The notes beneath the pieces are model-generated. The model saw only the letters and a list, made by a program, of their open reading frames with translations. It searched no databases and was not told the DNA's origin. Below are positions 1 through 11,986 of a DNA stretch of 64,000 bases, piece by piece. Origin of the DNA: Candidatus Binatia bacterium (GTDB lineage Bacteria; Desulfobacterota; Binatia; UBA12015); the NCBI GenBank assembly GCA_036563615.1, contig DATCMB010000006.1, positions 194,149-258,148 on the forward strand. Direction: 5' to 3'. Each line of letters starts with the position of its first letter. Positions within the stretch are counted from its first letter, which is position 1. Both the position numbers and the translations under genes were made by a program.

Positions 1-3000
1 GTGCGCGGCCCCGAGCTCGCCGACGCGGGCGCGCGGCTCGATCCCGCCTGGCTGCGCCGCTTCCTGGTCGCGCCGGACGCGTACGGCGTCGCGGACGGCG
101 TGATGCCGGCGCTGCTGTGGCGTGCGGGTCCGGACGGGCGCGCGGCCGAGACCGTGCCCGGCGCCGGGCGCGCGCTCGAGCGCATCGTCGCCGCGACCGA
201 CGCGCTCGCGCGCGAGCAGCGCGCGGCGCTCGAGGCGCGCTTCCGGGAAGCGCGCGACCGCCATCCCGAGATCGACGCCGCGGCGGGCGAGCGCGTGTTT
301 CGCGCGCTCGGCTGCGCGGCCTGCCACCCGATCGGCGACGTCGACGCGAATCCCGATGCGCCCGACCTCGCGAGCGAGGGCATCCGCGTCAAGCCCGAGT
401 GGCTGCGCGCGTACCTGCGCGCGCCGTCTCCCGTGCGTCCTTCGGGCGGGCAGCCGGGCAGCGGCAGTCGGATGCCGGATTTTCGCTTGACGGAGGACGA
501 GGTCGAGGCGCTCGCCGCGTTCCTCGGCACGCGTCGGCGCGGCGCCGAGCACTTGCGCGCGGATGGCGCGCCGGCACCGCTCGGCGCCGTGGCGCGCCGC
601 AAGGTCGAGACGCTGCTCGATACGCGCCTCGCGTGCCTCGGCTGCCACGCGCTCGGCGAGCGCGGCGGTCGGATCGGGCCGAACCTCGCGGCAGCGAGCG
701 AGCGGCTCGAGCCCGCGTTCGTCGAGGCGATGGTGCGCGATCCGCAGCTCGTCGTGCCGCACGCGGCGATGCCGAAGCTGCCGCTCCCCGCGCGCACGCG
801 CGAGCTCGTCGTCCGCTACCTCGTGCACCACGCGGGCGAGGCGGGACGCGCGCCGCGCGAGCGCCTGTCGCCGCTCGACCTCGCGACGTCCGCCGGGACG
901 GACGCAACGGCGGGCGATGCGGGCGACACGGGCGCGGCGCTCTACGGGCGGCTGTGCGCCGCGTGTCACGGCGCGCGCGGCGACGGCGACGGCTTCAACG
1001 CGCGCTTCCTGCCCGTCCGCCCGACCGCGCACGCCGACGCGAGCTACCTCGCGACGCGCGCCGACGACACGCTGTTCGACGGCATCGCCGCCGGCGCCGC
1101 GATCCTCGGGCGCAGCCACCTGATGCCGGCCTGGGGCGAGACGCTCAGCACGGCGCAGATCCGCGACCTGGTCGCGCACCTGCGCGAGCTGTGCCGCTGC
1201 GAGGCGCCGGCGTGGACGCGCGACGGCGACCCCGACGCGCCGACGCTCGCGCGCTCGCTCGTCGCGCCGCTGCCGGCGTCGACGGTGTCGGCCGCGCCGA
1301 GCGCGAGCGCTCCTGCAGCCGGTCCCGCGCAGGACGAGAGCAAGAGCGCTCCCGCCGCCAAGCCCGCACGCCTCGAGCTGCCGCTGCCCGCGCCGACGCC
1401 GCTGCCGACGATCACCTTCGACGATTTCGTCGGCGCCGAGGCGTGCCGCGAATGTCACGCCCGGCAGTACGACCTCTGGGCGGCGTCGACGCACGGCAAG
1501 GCGGGCGGCGCGCCGCGCGACGTGCGGCTGATCGCGCCCTTCGACGGCACGCCGCTGCGCTTCGCCGACGCGGTCGTGACGCCGCAGCTCGGCGAGCGCG
1601 GCGAGCCGTTCTTCGTCGTCGAGCACGAAGACGGGCGCAGCGAGCGCTTGGACGTCGTCGCGGTGGTCGGCGGCGGTCACCTGATCGGCGGCGGCACGCA
1701 GACCTTCTTCGCGCGCTTCCCCGACGGCACCCTGCGCTTCCTGCCGTTCGACTTCATCCGCGGCGAGGGCGTGTGGTTCGGGCAGCGCCGCGACGACGGC
1801 TCGTGGCAGCCGGTCGACGAGACGCTCGCGCTCACCGACCTCGCCAACTGGCCGCCGCAGCGCATCCTCGGCAACGGACCGTTCGCGAACTGCGACGTCT
1901 GCCACGGCAGCCAGATCCAGGTGCTGCCGCTCAAGGGCGAGCGTGTCTTGACGCGCATGAAGTCGCTGAAGATCGACTGCGAAGCGTGCCACGGACCGGG
2001 ACGGCAGCACGTCGCGTGGGCGCGCTCGCCCGATCGCGACGCCGCGAGCGACGACTTCATGGCGTCTCTCGACACGCTCGACAAGGACGGCTCGCTGCGC
2101 GTCTGCTTCCAGTGCCACGCGAGCCGTCCCGTGCTCGATCCCGACTACCTCTCGGGTCGTCCCTTCGAGAACTCCTTCGCGCTCAAGTACCTGCTGTTCG
2201 AGGACAACCCGTACTTCGCCGACGGCCGCATCCGGACGTTCAGCTACCAGGACAACCACCAGTTCAGCGACTGCTACGTGAACGGCTCGATGACCTGCGT
2301 CGACTGCCACGACCCGCACGCGCAGACCTACCGCGACGTGAACGGTCGCGCGCTCGCGGGACGCTTCGACGACGGGCAGTGCACCGGCTGCCACGCGAGC
2401 AAGGCCGAGCGCTCGGAGCTGCACACGCACCACCCGGACGGCTCGCCCGGCGACGCCTGCACCGCGTGCCACATGCCGTTCCTGCAGCAGCCGACGGTCG
2501 GACGAAAGCTGCGCTTTACGCGCTCGGACCACACGATCGCGATCCCGCGCCCCGCGTTCGACGCGTCGCTGCCGATCGAGGGCGCGTGCCGGCAGTGCCA
2601 TCCGGAGCGCAGCGTCGAGGAGCTGCAGCGCCAGACCGAGGCGTGGTGGGGACCGCTCAAGCCGCACCCGCCCGCGGTCGCGGCCGTGCTCGAGGCGGAG
2701 CGTACGACCGACGTGCGCGACGCGGCGCGCCTGCTGCTGCGCCCCGGCGACAAGCACGTCATCGGGCAGTTCGCGGCGCTCGCGCGCTTCACGCGCCGCT
2801 TCCTGGCACCGGACCGCGTGCCGGAAGACGAAGTGCTCGAGCGCCTGCGAGCGCTCGCCGCGAGCGAAGACCTCGACGTGTCGTCGCTCGCGCTCGCGAG
2901 CCTGCACTACGCCGCCGGCGAGCGCGACGACGTGCGGACCTTCCTCGTCGAAGCGCTCGAGGACGCAGGGCCGCGCGATCGCGCGCTGCGCCTACGCTGG

Positions 3001-3141
3001 GGATCGGCGCTGCGCACGCTCGCGCAGGCGCACGAAGCGGCGGGCGACGCGCGCGGCGCGAGCGCCACCCGCCGAAAGCTCGGCGAGGTGCTGCCGTTCG
3101 GGGTGCAGAGCCGGCCCTGGATTCGCGCTCACTTCAGGTAG
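1..3141 (+). CDS. Multiheme cytochrome c protein, 11 CXXCH motifs (5' partial)
   Basis: The reading frame is open at the window edge, so the true start and any signal peptide probably lie upstream. Eleven CXXCH heme-attachment motifs are visible, with first Cys at residues 105, 212, 319, 482, 631, 660, 702, 766, 794, 820 and 863. The first three are spaced about 107 residues apart, like tandem class I monoheme domains. After an Ala/Pro-rich linker (about residues 415-465) the remaining eight are packed like a cytochrome c554/NrfA-type multiheme fold. The last 160 residues lack hemes and look helical. The protein should sit in the periplasm or on the cell surface and carry electrons; its redox partner is unknown. 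Its stop codon overlaps the convergent solute-binding gene by 13 bp. Multiheme identity is certain; substrate and enzyme activity are not. Confidence 0.9.
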   Translation: MRGPELADAGARLDPAWLRRFLVAPDAYGVADGVMPALLWRAGPDGRAAETVPGAGRALERIVAATDALAREQRAALEARFREARDRHPEIDAAAGERVFRALGCAACHPIGDVDANPDAPDLASEGIRVKPEWLRAYLRAPSPVRPSGGQPGSGSRMPDFRLTEDEVEALAAFLGTRRRGAEHLRADGAPAPLGAVARRKVETLLDTRLACLGCHALGERGGRIGPNLAAASERLEPAFVEAMVRDPQLVVPHAAMPKLPLPARTRELVVRYLVHHAGEAGRAPRERLSPLDLATSAGTDATAGDAGDTGAALYGRLCAACHGARGDGDGFNARFLPVRPTAHADASYLATRADDTLFDGIAAGAAILGRSHLMPAWGETLSTAQIRDLVAHLRELCRCEAPAWTRDGDPDAPTLARSLVAPLPASTVSAAPSASAPAAGPAQDESKSAPAAKPARLELPLPAPTPLPTITFDDFVGAEACRECHARQYDLWAASTHGKAGGAPRDVRLIAPFDGTPLRFADAVVTPQLGERGEPFFVVEHEDGRSERLDVVAVVGGGHLIGGGTQTFFARFPDGTLRFLPFDFIRGEGVWFGQRRDDGSWQPVDETLALTDLANWPPQRILGNGPFANCDVCHGSQIQVLPLKGERVLTRMKSLKIDCEACHGPGRQHVAWARSPDRDAASDDFMASLDTLDKDGSLRVCFQCHASRPVLDPDYLSGRPFENSFALKYLLFEDNPYFADGRIRTFSYQDNHQFSDCYVNGSMTCVDCHDPHAQTYRDVNGRALAGRFDDGQCTGCHASKAERSELHTHHPDGSPGDACTACHMPFLQQPTVGRKLRFTRSDHTIAIPRPAFDASLPIEGACRQCHPERSVEELQRQTEAWWGPLKPHPPAVAAVLEAERTTDVRDAARLLLRPGDKHVIGQFAALARFTRRFLAPDRVPEDEVLERLRALAASEDLDVSSLALASLHYAAGERDDVRTFLVEALEDAGPRDRALRLRWGSALRTLAQAHEAAGDARGASATRRKLGEVLPFGVQSRPWIRAHFR

Positions 3142-4109
3142 GAGAGGTCGTACACCGACTCCGGCGATATCGGCTTCTCCATCACGTTGCGCTCGACGAA
3201 GAAGTCGATCAGGTCCTTGGTCGCAGCGATCACCGGACCGGGCTTCTCCGGCGTGCCGACCTCGGCGAAGTTCTCCTCCTTGGTGAAGAACTTGACCTTG
3301 CTGAGCATCGCGGACGTCTCCTCCGGGGTCTGCTCGAAGGCCTTGGCGGCGATCTCCGCCGCTTCCTTCGGATTCGCGAGGATGAAGTCGTGCGCCTTCG
3401 CGAACGCGCGCAGGAACTTCTCGCTGAGCTCGCGCTTCGCGTGCTTCGGGCTCAGCACGGCGACGTCGAGGATGACGTACGCCGCGTCCTTCGTGCTGTA
3501 GACGACGTGGCCCTGGCCGGCGCTGGTCGCCTTGGTGATCCACGGCTCCCAGGTGACCGCGCCGTCGAGGCCGCCCGACGCGAACGCGGTGCCGGCGTCG
3601 TCGGGGTTCATGTTGACGAGCTGGATGTCGGACTCCTTCATGCCGTTGGCTTCGAGCGCCTTGAGCAGCAGCAGGTGGTTGCACTCACCGAGCGTCGCCG
3701 CGACCTTCTTGCCCTTCAGGTCCGCGACGCTGGCGTACTCCGTCTTGGCGAGGAACGCGTCGGCGCCGCGCGAGGCGTCGATCAGGAAGGGTACGACCAC
3801 CGATCCGGGATCCTTCTCGTCGGCCTTCACCACGGTGTCGAGCGTGGTGAGGTGGATGTCGAGGTCGCCGTTCATGACCGGCGGCACGCCGTCGCTGGGC
3901 GCGCTGAACAGCTTGGTCTCGACGTCGAGCCCTTCCTCGGTGAAGTAGCCCTTGTCCTTGGCGACGAACAGGCCCGTGTAGCCGATCCAGTTCACGTACC
4001 CGACGGTGAACTTCTGCAGCTTCGCGTCGGCGCCCGCGGCGGTTGTGGTCGTCGCCGCGGCGAGCGCGGCGAGCGTCAGGGTGAGCACGGTGCGCAGGAA
4101 CGCGTTCAT
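3129..4109 (-). CDS. ABC transporter substrate-binding protein, NMT1/SsuA-like
   Basis: This 326-residue protein starts at the ATG before NAFLRTVLTLTLAALAAA, a clear Sec signal peptide, with GGGAGG about 9 bp upstream. The frame is open further upstream but that part is not protein-like. The mature part begins KFTVGYVNWIGYTGLFVAKD and continues with GYFTEEGLDVE, the typical opening of NMT1/THI5-like (nitrate, sulfonate, taurine or pyrimidine precursor) periplasmic binding proteins. A GLDGAVTWEPW segment matches the ligand-cleft region of this family. No permease or ATPase gene lies next to it, so it is either an orphan or served by a distant transporter. The ligand cannot be told from sequence. 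Confidence 0.88.
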   Translation of the reverse strand: MNAFLRTVLTLTLAALAAATTTTAAGADAKLQKFTVGYVNWIGYTGLFVAKDKGYFTEEGLDVETKLFSAPSDGVPPVMNGDLDIHLTTLDTVVKADEKDPGSVVVPFLIDASRGADAFLAKTEYASVADLKGKKVAATLGECNHLLLLKALEANGMKESDIQLVNMNPDDAGTAFASGGLDGAVTWEPWITKATSAGQGHVVYSTKDAAYVILDVAVLSPKHAKRELSEKFLRAFAKAHDFILANPKEAAEIAAKAFEQTPEETSAMLSKVKFFTKEENFAEVGTPEKPGPVIAATKDLIDFFVERNVMEKPISPESVYDLSYLK

Positions 4110-4312
4110 CGTGGTGGTCCTCCCATTCCCTCCGTCGTCTCGTCCGTAGGTCGGTTGGCGTGCGCGAGCGGACGTCGGTCGCGTGCCCACGTCGCGAGCA
4201 GTGCCGCGCCCGGAAAGGCAGCAGCCGCCGTCAAGATACGAAGCGACGGACACGGCTCGCCCGGCAGCGCGACGTCACGGTGCGCGCGCATGCAGGGACG
4301 ATGCCGTGCGCG

Positions 4313-5623
4313 TCAGTGCTCGGCGCTGATCGCTTCGAGCTCGCGCCCGCTGGTCTCGGGCAGCAGGAGGAGCGACGCGCCCGCGAGCACGGTCAGCGTC
4401 GCCATCAAGCTCACCATGAAGGGCAGCGTCGCGCCCTGCGCGAGCCCGTAGCCGACCGCGCCGAGCCCGCCCGCGGTGCCGAGCGTCTGCACGAGGGTGA
4501 GCCAGCCGCCCGACGTGCCGCGGTGCGAGGTCGGGAAGACCTCGGTCGCGAGCGCGCGGATCGTGACGTTGCACGACACCGAGCAGACCGTGAGCAGCGC
4601 CCACAGGAAGGGCAGGGCGACGCCGGGGAGGTGGTAGAAGAGGTAGGCGAGCACCGGAAACGAGGTCGCGACGACGAAGCCGACCGGACGCCGCCCGAAC
4701 AGGTCGCCGAGCCGACCGGCGAGCACGTTGCCCAGCATGCCGATCGCGCCCGCGCCGACAACCATCACCGAGAACTGCCACGGCGCCCAGCCGTGCGTCG
4801 TCAGCGTGAAGTAGCCGCAGAACTGGAACACCGCGATCTCGCCCGCCGCGTAGAGCCCGCCCGCGAGCGTGACGGCGATCACGCGACCGGGGTACGTCGA
4901 GGCGAGCGCGCGCATCGGCTCGAGCCAGCCCTCGAGGCCGCCGATGCCCTCCGCAGTGGCGAGGCGCGCGCGACGGTGGGCGTCGAAGCGGCGCGTCTCG
5001 GGGATGCCGCGCGCGAGCGGCCGCAGGAAGAGGAGCGGCGTCACGCCGACGACGTAGAGTGCGCGCCAGGTCCACGGCAGGTGGTCGACGAAGCCGAACA
5101 GGATCGCGCCGAAGCCGAAGCCGCAGGCGCCGAGCGCGCCGACCATGCCCACACCCCAGCCGCGGTGCGCCGCCGGAAACTCCTCGGCGATGATGACGAA
5201 CGCCATCGTCGCCGCGGACAGCATGAAGGCGCGCACCGCCATCTGCAGCCCGACGAACCAGAACACCGACGGCGCGAACGCGGTCGCGAGCGTCAGCACG
5301 CTGATGCCGGCGACCGACACCAGGAACACCGTGCGCCGTCCGAGCCGGTCGGCGAGCGGCACGAAGAGGAAGGCGGGCAGGGCGCCGAGCCGGATCAGGC
5401 CCGTGTAGCCCGCGAGCTCCGACTCCGGGATGCCGAGGTCGTCCGCGATGTAGCTCAGCGCCGACATCAGCATCGACATGTCGTAGTTCTCGAAGAAGTA
5501 GGCGAGCGAGACGAGTCCGAGCAGCGTCAAGGAACGCTGCTCGATCGCCGGCACCGGGCCGAAGATCGGCAGCAGCCACCACGGCCGGCGCGGCTTCACG
5601 AGGCGCGCATCCTGGACGCTCAC
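4313..5623 (-). CDS. MFS transporter (sugar/aromatic-acid symporter type)
   Basis: The 436-residue protein has about 12 hydrophobic segments. The cytoplasmic loop LADRLGRRTVFLVS after the second helix pair matches the MFS signature, and a second copy, AGRLGDLFGRRPVGF, lies in the C-terminal half. ALYVVGVTPLLF and a PETSGRELE tail are typical of the SP/AAHS branch (sugar or aromatic acid proton symporters). The GTG start overlaps the stop of the upstream gene in a GTGA arrangement, so the two are translationally coupled. A longer open frame upstream overlaps that gene and is not used. The substrate is unknown; polar metabolites such as sugars or carboxylates are likely. Confidence 0.85.
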   Translation of the reverse strand: MSVQDARLVKPRRPWWLLPIFGPVPAIEQRSLTLLGLVSLAYFFENYDMSMLMSALSYIADDLGIPESELAGYTGLIRLGALPAFLFVPLADRLGRRTVFLVSVAGISVLTLATAFAPSVFWFVGLQMAVRAFMLSAATMAFVIIAEEFPAAHRGWGVGMVGALGACGFGFGAILFGFVDHLPWTWRALYVVGVTPLLFLRPLARGIPETRRFDAHRRARLATAEGIGGLEGWLEPMRALASTYPGRVIAVTLAGGLYAAGEIAVFQFCGYFTLTTHGWAPWQFSVMVVGAGAIGMLGNVLAGRLGDLFGRRPVGFVVATSFPVLAYLFYHLPGVALPFLWALLTVCSVSCNVTIRALATEVFPTSHRGTSGGWLTLVQTLGTAGGLGAVGYGLAQGATLPFMVSLMATLTVLAGASLLLLPETSGRELEAISAEH

Positions 5624-6231
5624 GCGTGCGCCTTCGCGCGCGACCGCTTGCCGCCGCGGTAGACGATCAGATGATCTTGACGCTGGACCAGCGGACGTCC
5701 GCGGCTCCAGAGCTCGCGGTAGACGTACTCGGTGATCTCGATGCGCTGCTCGGGGCCGTAGCGGTGCACGTTCGGGTAGAGAAGGATCATCCACACGACC
5801 GCCATGAAGAGCGCGAAGTCGTCGACGAAGAAGTCGACGACCGTCGACCGCACCTCCACCTGCGCGTCGGCGAACGTCGGGTCGCGACGTAGCTCGCCGG
5901 CGAACGCGCGCAAGTCCTGGTCGTTGACGACGCCGAAGTAGCGCCCCGCGAAGGACTCGTAGAGCCAGCTCGTGCTCGCCCGGTCGTCGCTGCGCGGCGA
6001 CATCAGAACGGCGTGGATCGTGGCGGTCGGTCCCGGACCGGGGCGGGTCGCGAGCAGGTGCTGGTAGATGCGGCGGAAGAGCCCCGGCCACGCGCTGCGC
6101 GGCGCGTAGTAGAGCGAGTGGTGCAGCGTGACGAGCGTCACGCGGCGTCCGCCGAGCGCGCGCTTGCGGAAGCGCAGCGTCGCCGCGTCGCTACCGAGGA
6201 GCTTGCCGTAGTCGCCGCGCACGAGGCGCAC
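5620..6231 (-). CDS. Hypothetical protein coupled to the MFS transporter
   Basis: About 203 residues of protein-like sequence end in GGKRSRAKAHA, and the stop codon overlaps the GTG of the MFS gene by 4 bp. Recognisable stretches include VTLVTLHHSLYYAPRSAW, YFGVVNDQDLRAFAGELR and one hydrophobic segment, DDFALFMAVVWMILLYPNV, which could be a membrane or buried helix. I recognise no family. The start is uncertain: there is no ATG near the beginning, and I chose the GTG before RLVRGDYGKL because the divergent dehydrogenase gene begins at 6349. A second GTG lies three codons further in. It probably shares a transcript with the transporter, so a link to its substrate is possible but unproven. Confidence 0.55.
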   Translation of the reverse strand: MRLVRGDYGKLLGSDAATLRFRKRALGGRRVTLVTLHHSLYYAPRSAWPGLFRRIYQHLLATRPGPGPTATIHAVLMSPRSDDRASTSWLYESFAGRYFGVVNDQDLRAFAGELRRDPTFADAQVEVRSTVVDFFVDDFALFMAVVWMILLYPNVHRYGPEQRIEITEYVYRELWSRGRPLVQRQDHLIVYRGGKRSRAKAHA

Positions 6232-6348
6232 GTGCTTCGTGCTCTGCCGGCGGATGCGCTCGGCGACGACGTCGTTCCGCCGCCGACACCCTTCCCGCCA
6301 TCGCCGCGCCTTGTTGCGCGTCGGCAGGGGGTTCGACAAGGGAAGCGA

Positions 6349-7224
6349 ATGAAGCTCGCCTTTCTCGGACTCGGCGTCATGGGCTACCCGATGGCGCGCC
6401 ACCTTGCGGCCGCGGGTCACGAGCTCGCGGTGTTCAACCGTACCCGCGCGAAGGCCGAGCGCTGGGTCGCGGAGCACGGCGGTCGGGTCGCGACCTCCGC
6501 CGCCGACGCGGCGCGCGACGCGGAGGTCGTGTTCGCCTGCGTCGGCAACGACGACGACGTGCGCGCGGTGACGCTCGGCGACGACGGCGCGCTCGCGACC
6601 ATGGCGCGTGGCACGGTGTTCGTCGACCACACGACGACGTCCGCGCGGCTCGCGCGCGAGGTCGCGGCCGCGGCGGCCGAGCGCGGCGTCGCGTTCCTCG
6701 ATGCGCCCGTGTCGGGCGGACAGGTCGGCGCCGAGAGCGGCGCGCTCACCATCATGGTCGGCGGCGACGCGGACGCGCTCGAGCGCGTGCGGCCGCTGCT
6801 CGACTGCTACGCGCGCCGGGTCGCGCGCCTCGGTCCCTCGGGCTCGGGCCAGCTCGCGAAGATGGTCAACCAGATCTGCCTCGCCGGGCTGATCCAGGGG
6901 CTCGCGGAAGGGCTGCACTTCGCGCGCGCCGTCGGTCTCGACCCGCAGGCGGTGGTCGACGTGATCTCGCACGGGGCGGCGCAGTCCTGGCAGATGGACC
7001 ATCGTCACAAGACGATGCTCGCCGGCGAGTACGAGCACGGCTTCGCCGTCGACTGGATGCGCAAGGACCTCGGCTTCGCGCTCGACGAGGCGCGCCGGCA
7101 CGGCGCGCACCTGCCGGTCACGGCGCTCGTCGACCAGCTCTACGGCGAGGTGCAGGCGATGGGCGGCGGACGGTGGGACACGTCGAGCCTGCTCGCGCGG
7201 CTCGAGCGCCTGCGCGGCAGCTGA
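6349..7224 (+). CDS. NAD(P)-dependent 3-hydroxyisobutyrate dehydrogenase-like oxidoreductase
   Basis: The 291-residue protein begins KLAFLGLGVMGYPMARHLA, the N-terminal Rossmann motif GLGxMGxPMA of the beta-hydroxyacid dehydrogenase family. Further family signatures are FLDAPVSGGQVGAESGALTI (substrate site) and GSGQLAKMVNQ, which carries the catalytic Lys in a GxGxxxKxxN context. Members oxidise 3-hydroxyisobutyrate, tartronate semialdehyde, 6-phosphogluconate or related beta-hydroxy acids. The ATG is preceded by AAGGGA. The gene is divergent from the hypothetical/MFS pair and sits alone. Exact substrate is not decidable here; a glyoxylate/succinic semialdehyde reductase is an alternative. 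Confidence 0.9.
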   Translation: MKLAFLGLGVMGYPMARHLAAAGHELAVFNRTRAKAERWVAEHGGRVATSAADAARDAEVVFACVGNDDDVRAVTLGDDGALATMARGTVFVDHTTTSARLAREVAAAAAERGVAFLDAPVSGGQVGAESGALTIMVGGDADALERVRPLLDCYARRVARLGPSGSGQLAKMVNQICLAGLIQGLAEGLHFARAVGLDPQAVVDVISHGAAQSWQMDHRHKTMLAGEYEHGFAVDWMRKDLGFALDEARRHGAHLPVTALVDQLYGEVQAMGGGRWDTSSLLARLERLRGS

Positions 7225-7284
7225 GCGCGTCGTTTCCGCGCGCGGTCACCGTGAGCGTCCGCGAGGGCGCGCGGGGCGCGTCGG

Positions 7285-7857
7285 TCAGCGTCGCGGCGAG
7301 CGCTTCGGGCGCGGCACCGTCGCGTCGATCTCGACGCCCAGGCTGTTCAGCGCGCCCGCGAGCATCGCGTACTGCCCGACGGTGAAGATCAGATCGAGGA
7401 TCTGCTCGGTCGAGTAGCGCTCGCGCAGCGCCGCCCAGGTGGCGTCGGAGAGGCACGAGTCGCGCTTCAGCTCGTCGGCCGCACGCAGCAGCGTCGCGTC
7501 CTCCTTGCTCCAGCCGGGCGCGTCGGGACCGTCCGCGACGCGGTCGATCTCCTCCTCGGTGAGCCCGGCCATCTTGCCGATCACCACGTGCTGCGCCCAC
7601 TCGTACTCCGAGCCGCACAGCCAGCCGGCGCGCAGGATGAGCAGCTCGCGGTCGCGCGCCGAGAGCGTGCTCTTCGCCAGGATGTGGTTCGCGAACACCA
7701 TCCAGTGCTTGAGGAGCTTCGGATGGTGCGCGAGCGTCGAGAAGACGTTGAACACCTGGCCGCCCGAGAGCGCCTTGGTCGGCTCGATCACCGTGCGTGC
7801 TTCGTCCGTCCACTCGCTCTCCGGCAAGGGCGCGATCCGTGGCGTGCTGGGCATCAT
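7285..7857 (-). CDS. Carboxymuconolactone decarboxylase/AhpD-like protein
   Basis: This 190-residue protein has the helical core of the CMD family: HPKLLKHWMVFANHILAKST, then RDRELLILRAGWLCGSEYEW followed by QHV. The E-x-W-x-x-H pattern is present but only one cysteine is found, so the AhpD-type CxxC peroxidase centre is missing. It is therefore unlikely to be a classical alkylhydroperoxidase. Two consecutive ATG codons start the gene; AAGGAGAG lies about 7 bp before the first. Related proteins act in aromatic or lactone catabolism or have unknown roles. It is convergent with the dehydrogenase at 6349 and divergent from ftsH. Confidence 0.85.
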   Translation of the reverse strand: MMPSTPRIAPLPESEWTDEARTVIEPTKALSGGQVFNVFSTLAHHPKLLKHWMVFANHILAKSTLSARDRELLILRAGWLCGSEYEWAQHVVIGKMAGLTEEEIDRVADGPDAPGWSKEDATLLRAADELKRDSCLSDATWAALRERYSTEQILDLIFTVGQYAMLAGALNSLGVEIDATVPRPKRSPRR

Positions 7858-7986
7858 GTCCGCTCTCCTTCGGGGCGAGCCTGTCGGAGGCGGGTCGCGC
7901 GCGCAAGCGCTTGCGCGCTTCGGGTCGGGGGGTAAGGTGCGAGCCCTGCGCGGCGCCGCCGCAGACGGCTGCGGGACGAGGAGCAC

Positions 7987-10089
<2,103 letters not shown>

Positions 10090-10180
10090 CGGCGGCGCGC
10101 CCTCGTCGCCCTGGCCGCCGTCGCCCGGTGACCGCCCCCGTGGGTGCGGGCGCGGCCGTTTCGCTAAGACTCCCCGCACC

Positions 10181-11899
10181 ATGAGCGAGCGAGACACCGG
10201 CGCCGCGGCCGAGGCCGCGGCACGCGCCCCCGGACAGGACTTCATCCGTCAGCGCATCAGCGCCGACGTCGCGGCCGGCAAGAACGGCGGCCGCGTGCAC
10301 ACCCGCTTCCCTCCCGAGCCGAACGGCTACCTGCACGTCGGGCACGCGAAGTCGATCTGCCTGAACTTCGGCGTCGCGCAGGAGTACGGCGGGCTCTGCA
10401 ACCTGCGCTTCGACGACACCAACCCCGTCAAGGAGGACGTCGAGTACGTCGAGGCGATCAAGCGCGACGTCCGCTGGCTCGGCTTCGACTGGCAGGACCG
10501 CGAGTACTACGCGTCCGACTACTTCGAGCAGCTCTACGAGTACGCGGTGCAGCTCATCCGCAAGGGGCTCGCCTACGTCGACAGCCTGTCCGCCGACGAG
10601 ATCCGCGAGTACCGCGGCACGCTCACCGAGCCGGGGCGCAACAGCCCGTACCGCGATCGCTCCGTCGAGGAGAACCTCGATCTCTTCGCGCGCATGCGCG
10701 CCGGCGAGTTCGAGGACGGCGCGCACGTGCTGCGCGCCAAGATCGACATGGCGTCGCCGAACCTGAACCTGCGCGACCCGACGCTCTACCGGATCCGCAA
10801 GGCGAGCCACCACCGCACCGGCGACAAGTGGTGCATCTACCCGATGTACGACTTCGCGCACGCGCTGTCGGACGCGATCGAGGGCATCACGCACTCGCTC
10901 TGCACGCTCGAGTTCGAGGATCATCGCCCGCTCTACGACTGGTTCATCGAGAACCTCGACGTGCCGAGCCGGCCCGTGCAGATCGAGTTCGCGCGCCTGA
11001 ACCTCACCTACACGGTGATGAGCAAGCGCAAGCTCCTGCAGCTCGTGCGCGAGGGGCACGTCAAGGGCTGGGACGATCCGCGCATGCCGACGCTCGCCGG
11101 CATGCGTCGGCGCGGCGTGCCGCCCGAAGCGCTGCGCGACTTCTGCGCGCGCATCGGGCTCGCGAAGAAGGACGCGACGATCGACATCGGCCAGCTCGAG
11201 TTCTCGATCCGCGACGAGCTGAACCGCACCGCGCCGCGCGTGATGGCGGTGCTGCGTCCGCTGCGTCTCGTGATCGAGAACTGGGAGGAGGGCCGCGTCG
11301 AGGAGGTCGAGGCGGTGAACAACCCGGAGGATCCGTCCGCCGGGACGCGCCTCGTGCCGTTCTCGAAGGTGCTGTGGATCGAGCGCGACGACTTCATGGA
11401 GAACCCGCCGAAGAAGTTCTTCCGCCTGTCGCCCGGCGCCGAGGTGCGGCTGCGCTACGCCTACATCGTCAAGTGCACGGGCGTCGTGAAGGACCCCGCG
11501 ACCGGCGAGGTCACCGAGGTGCGCTGCACGATCGATCCCGAGACCAGGAGCGGTCTGCCGGGCGCTTCACGCAAGGTGAAGGGCACGATCCACTGGCTGT
11601 CGGCGGCGCACGCGGTGCCGGTCGAGGTGCGGCTCTACGACCGCCTGTTCCGCAGCGAGAAGCCGGAGGAGGCGGGCTCGTTCCTCGACGATCTGAACCC
11701 GAACTCGCTCGAGGTCGTCGAGAGCGCGTTTGCCGAGCCGTCGGCTGCGGCGGCGCCCGTCGGCAGCCGCTTCCAGTTCGAGCGTCTCGGCTACTTCGCG
11801 GTCGACCCCGACACGACGCCCGAGCGGACGGTGTTCAACCGCATCGTCACGCTGCGCGATACGTGGGCCAAGATCGCACAGTCCGCACAGTCGCAGTGA
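10181..11899 (+). CDS. glnS: Glutaminyl-tRNA synthetase
   Basis: The 572-residue class I synthetase charges tRNA-Gln directly. The HIGH box appears as HVGH (52-55) in [15 protein letters not shown], and the KMSKS box as VMSKR (about 279-283). [13 protein letters not shown] and SFDW-like LGFDW motifs are typical of GlnRS rather than bacterial GluRS, as is the C-terminal anticodon-binding beta-barrel ending in [13 protein letters not shown]. Having glnS implies that this lineage need not rely on the GatCAB transamidation route for Gln-tRNA, though both can coexist. It follows ftsH by 91 bp. A strong inverted repeat lies 24 bp after the stop. Confidence 0.97.
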   Translation: MSERDTGAAAEAAARAPGQDFIRQRISADVAAGKNGGRVHTRFPPEPNGYLHVGHAKSICLNFGVAQEYGGLCNLRFDDTNPVKEDVEYVEAIKRDVRWLGFDWQDREYYASDYFEQLYEYAVQLIRKGLAYVDSLSADEIREYRGTLTEPGRNSPYRDRSVEENLDLFARMRAGEFEDGAHVLRAKIDMASPNLNLRDPTLYRIRKASHHRTGDKWCIYPMYDFAHALSDAIEGITHSLCTLEFEDHRPLYDWFIENLDVPSRPVQIEFARLNLTYTVMSKRKLLQLVREGHVKGWDDPRMPTLAGMRRRGVPPEALRDFCARIGLAKKDATIDIGQLEFSIRDELNRTAPRVMAVLRPLRLVIENWEEGRVEEVEAVNNPEDPSAGTRLVPFSKVLWIERDDFMENPPKKFFRLSPGAEVRLRYAYIVKCTGVVKDPATGEVTEVRCTIDPETRSGLPGASRKVKGTIHWLSAAHAVPVEVRLYDRLFRSEKPEEAGSFLDDLNPNSLEVVESAFAEPSAAAAPVGSRFQFERLGYFAVDPDTTPERTVFNRIVTLRDTWAKIAQSAQSQ

Positions 11900-11923
11900 A
11901 ACGTTGCGCTTGACGCGCTGACC

Positions 11924-11957
11924 GCAGCGGGCGCCTCCAGCGCGGGGCGCCCGCTGC
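11924..11957. terminator. Candidate bidirectional terminator after glnS
   Basis: A perfect 12-bp inverted repeat, GCAGCGGGCGCC/GGCGCCCGCTGC, encloses a 10-nt loop. No T-run follows, as is common in very GC-rich genomes. It lies between glnS and the convergent frameshifted gene and could serve both. Confidence 0.6.
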
Positions 11958-11986
11958 AGCCCACGCGGAACGTGGCGCGGGCCGTC

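Noticed and set aside
117..4451. Very long plus-strand open frame (1444 codons)
   Set aside because: It is the shadow of the cytochrome gene and of minus-strand genes; its translation is Arg/Ala-rich without any domain pattern. High GC makes such frames common.
7285..7857. AhpD alkylhydroperoxidase
   Set aside because: The CxxC redox pair is missing; only one Cys is present, so only the CMD fold is claimed.
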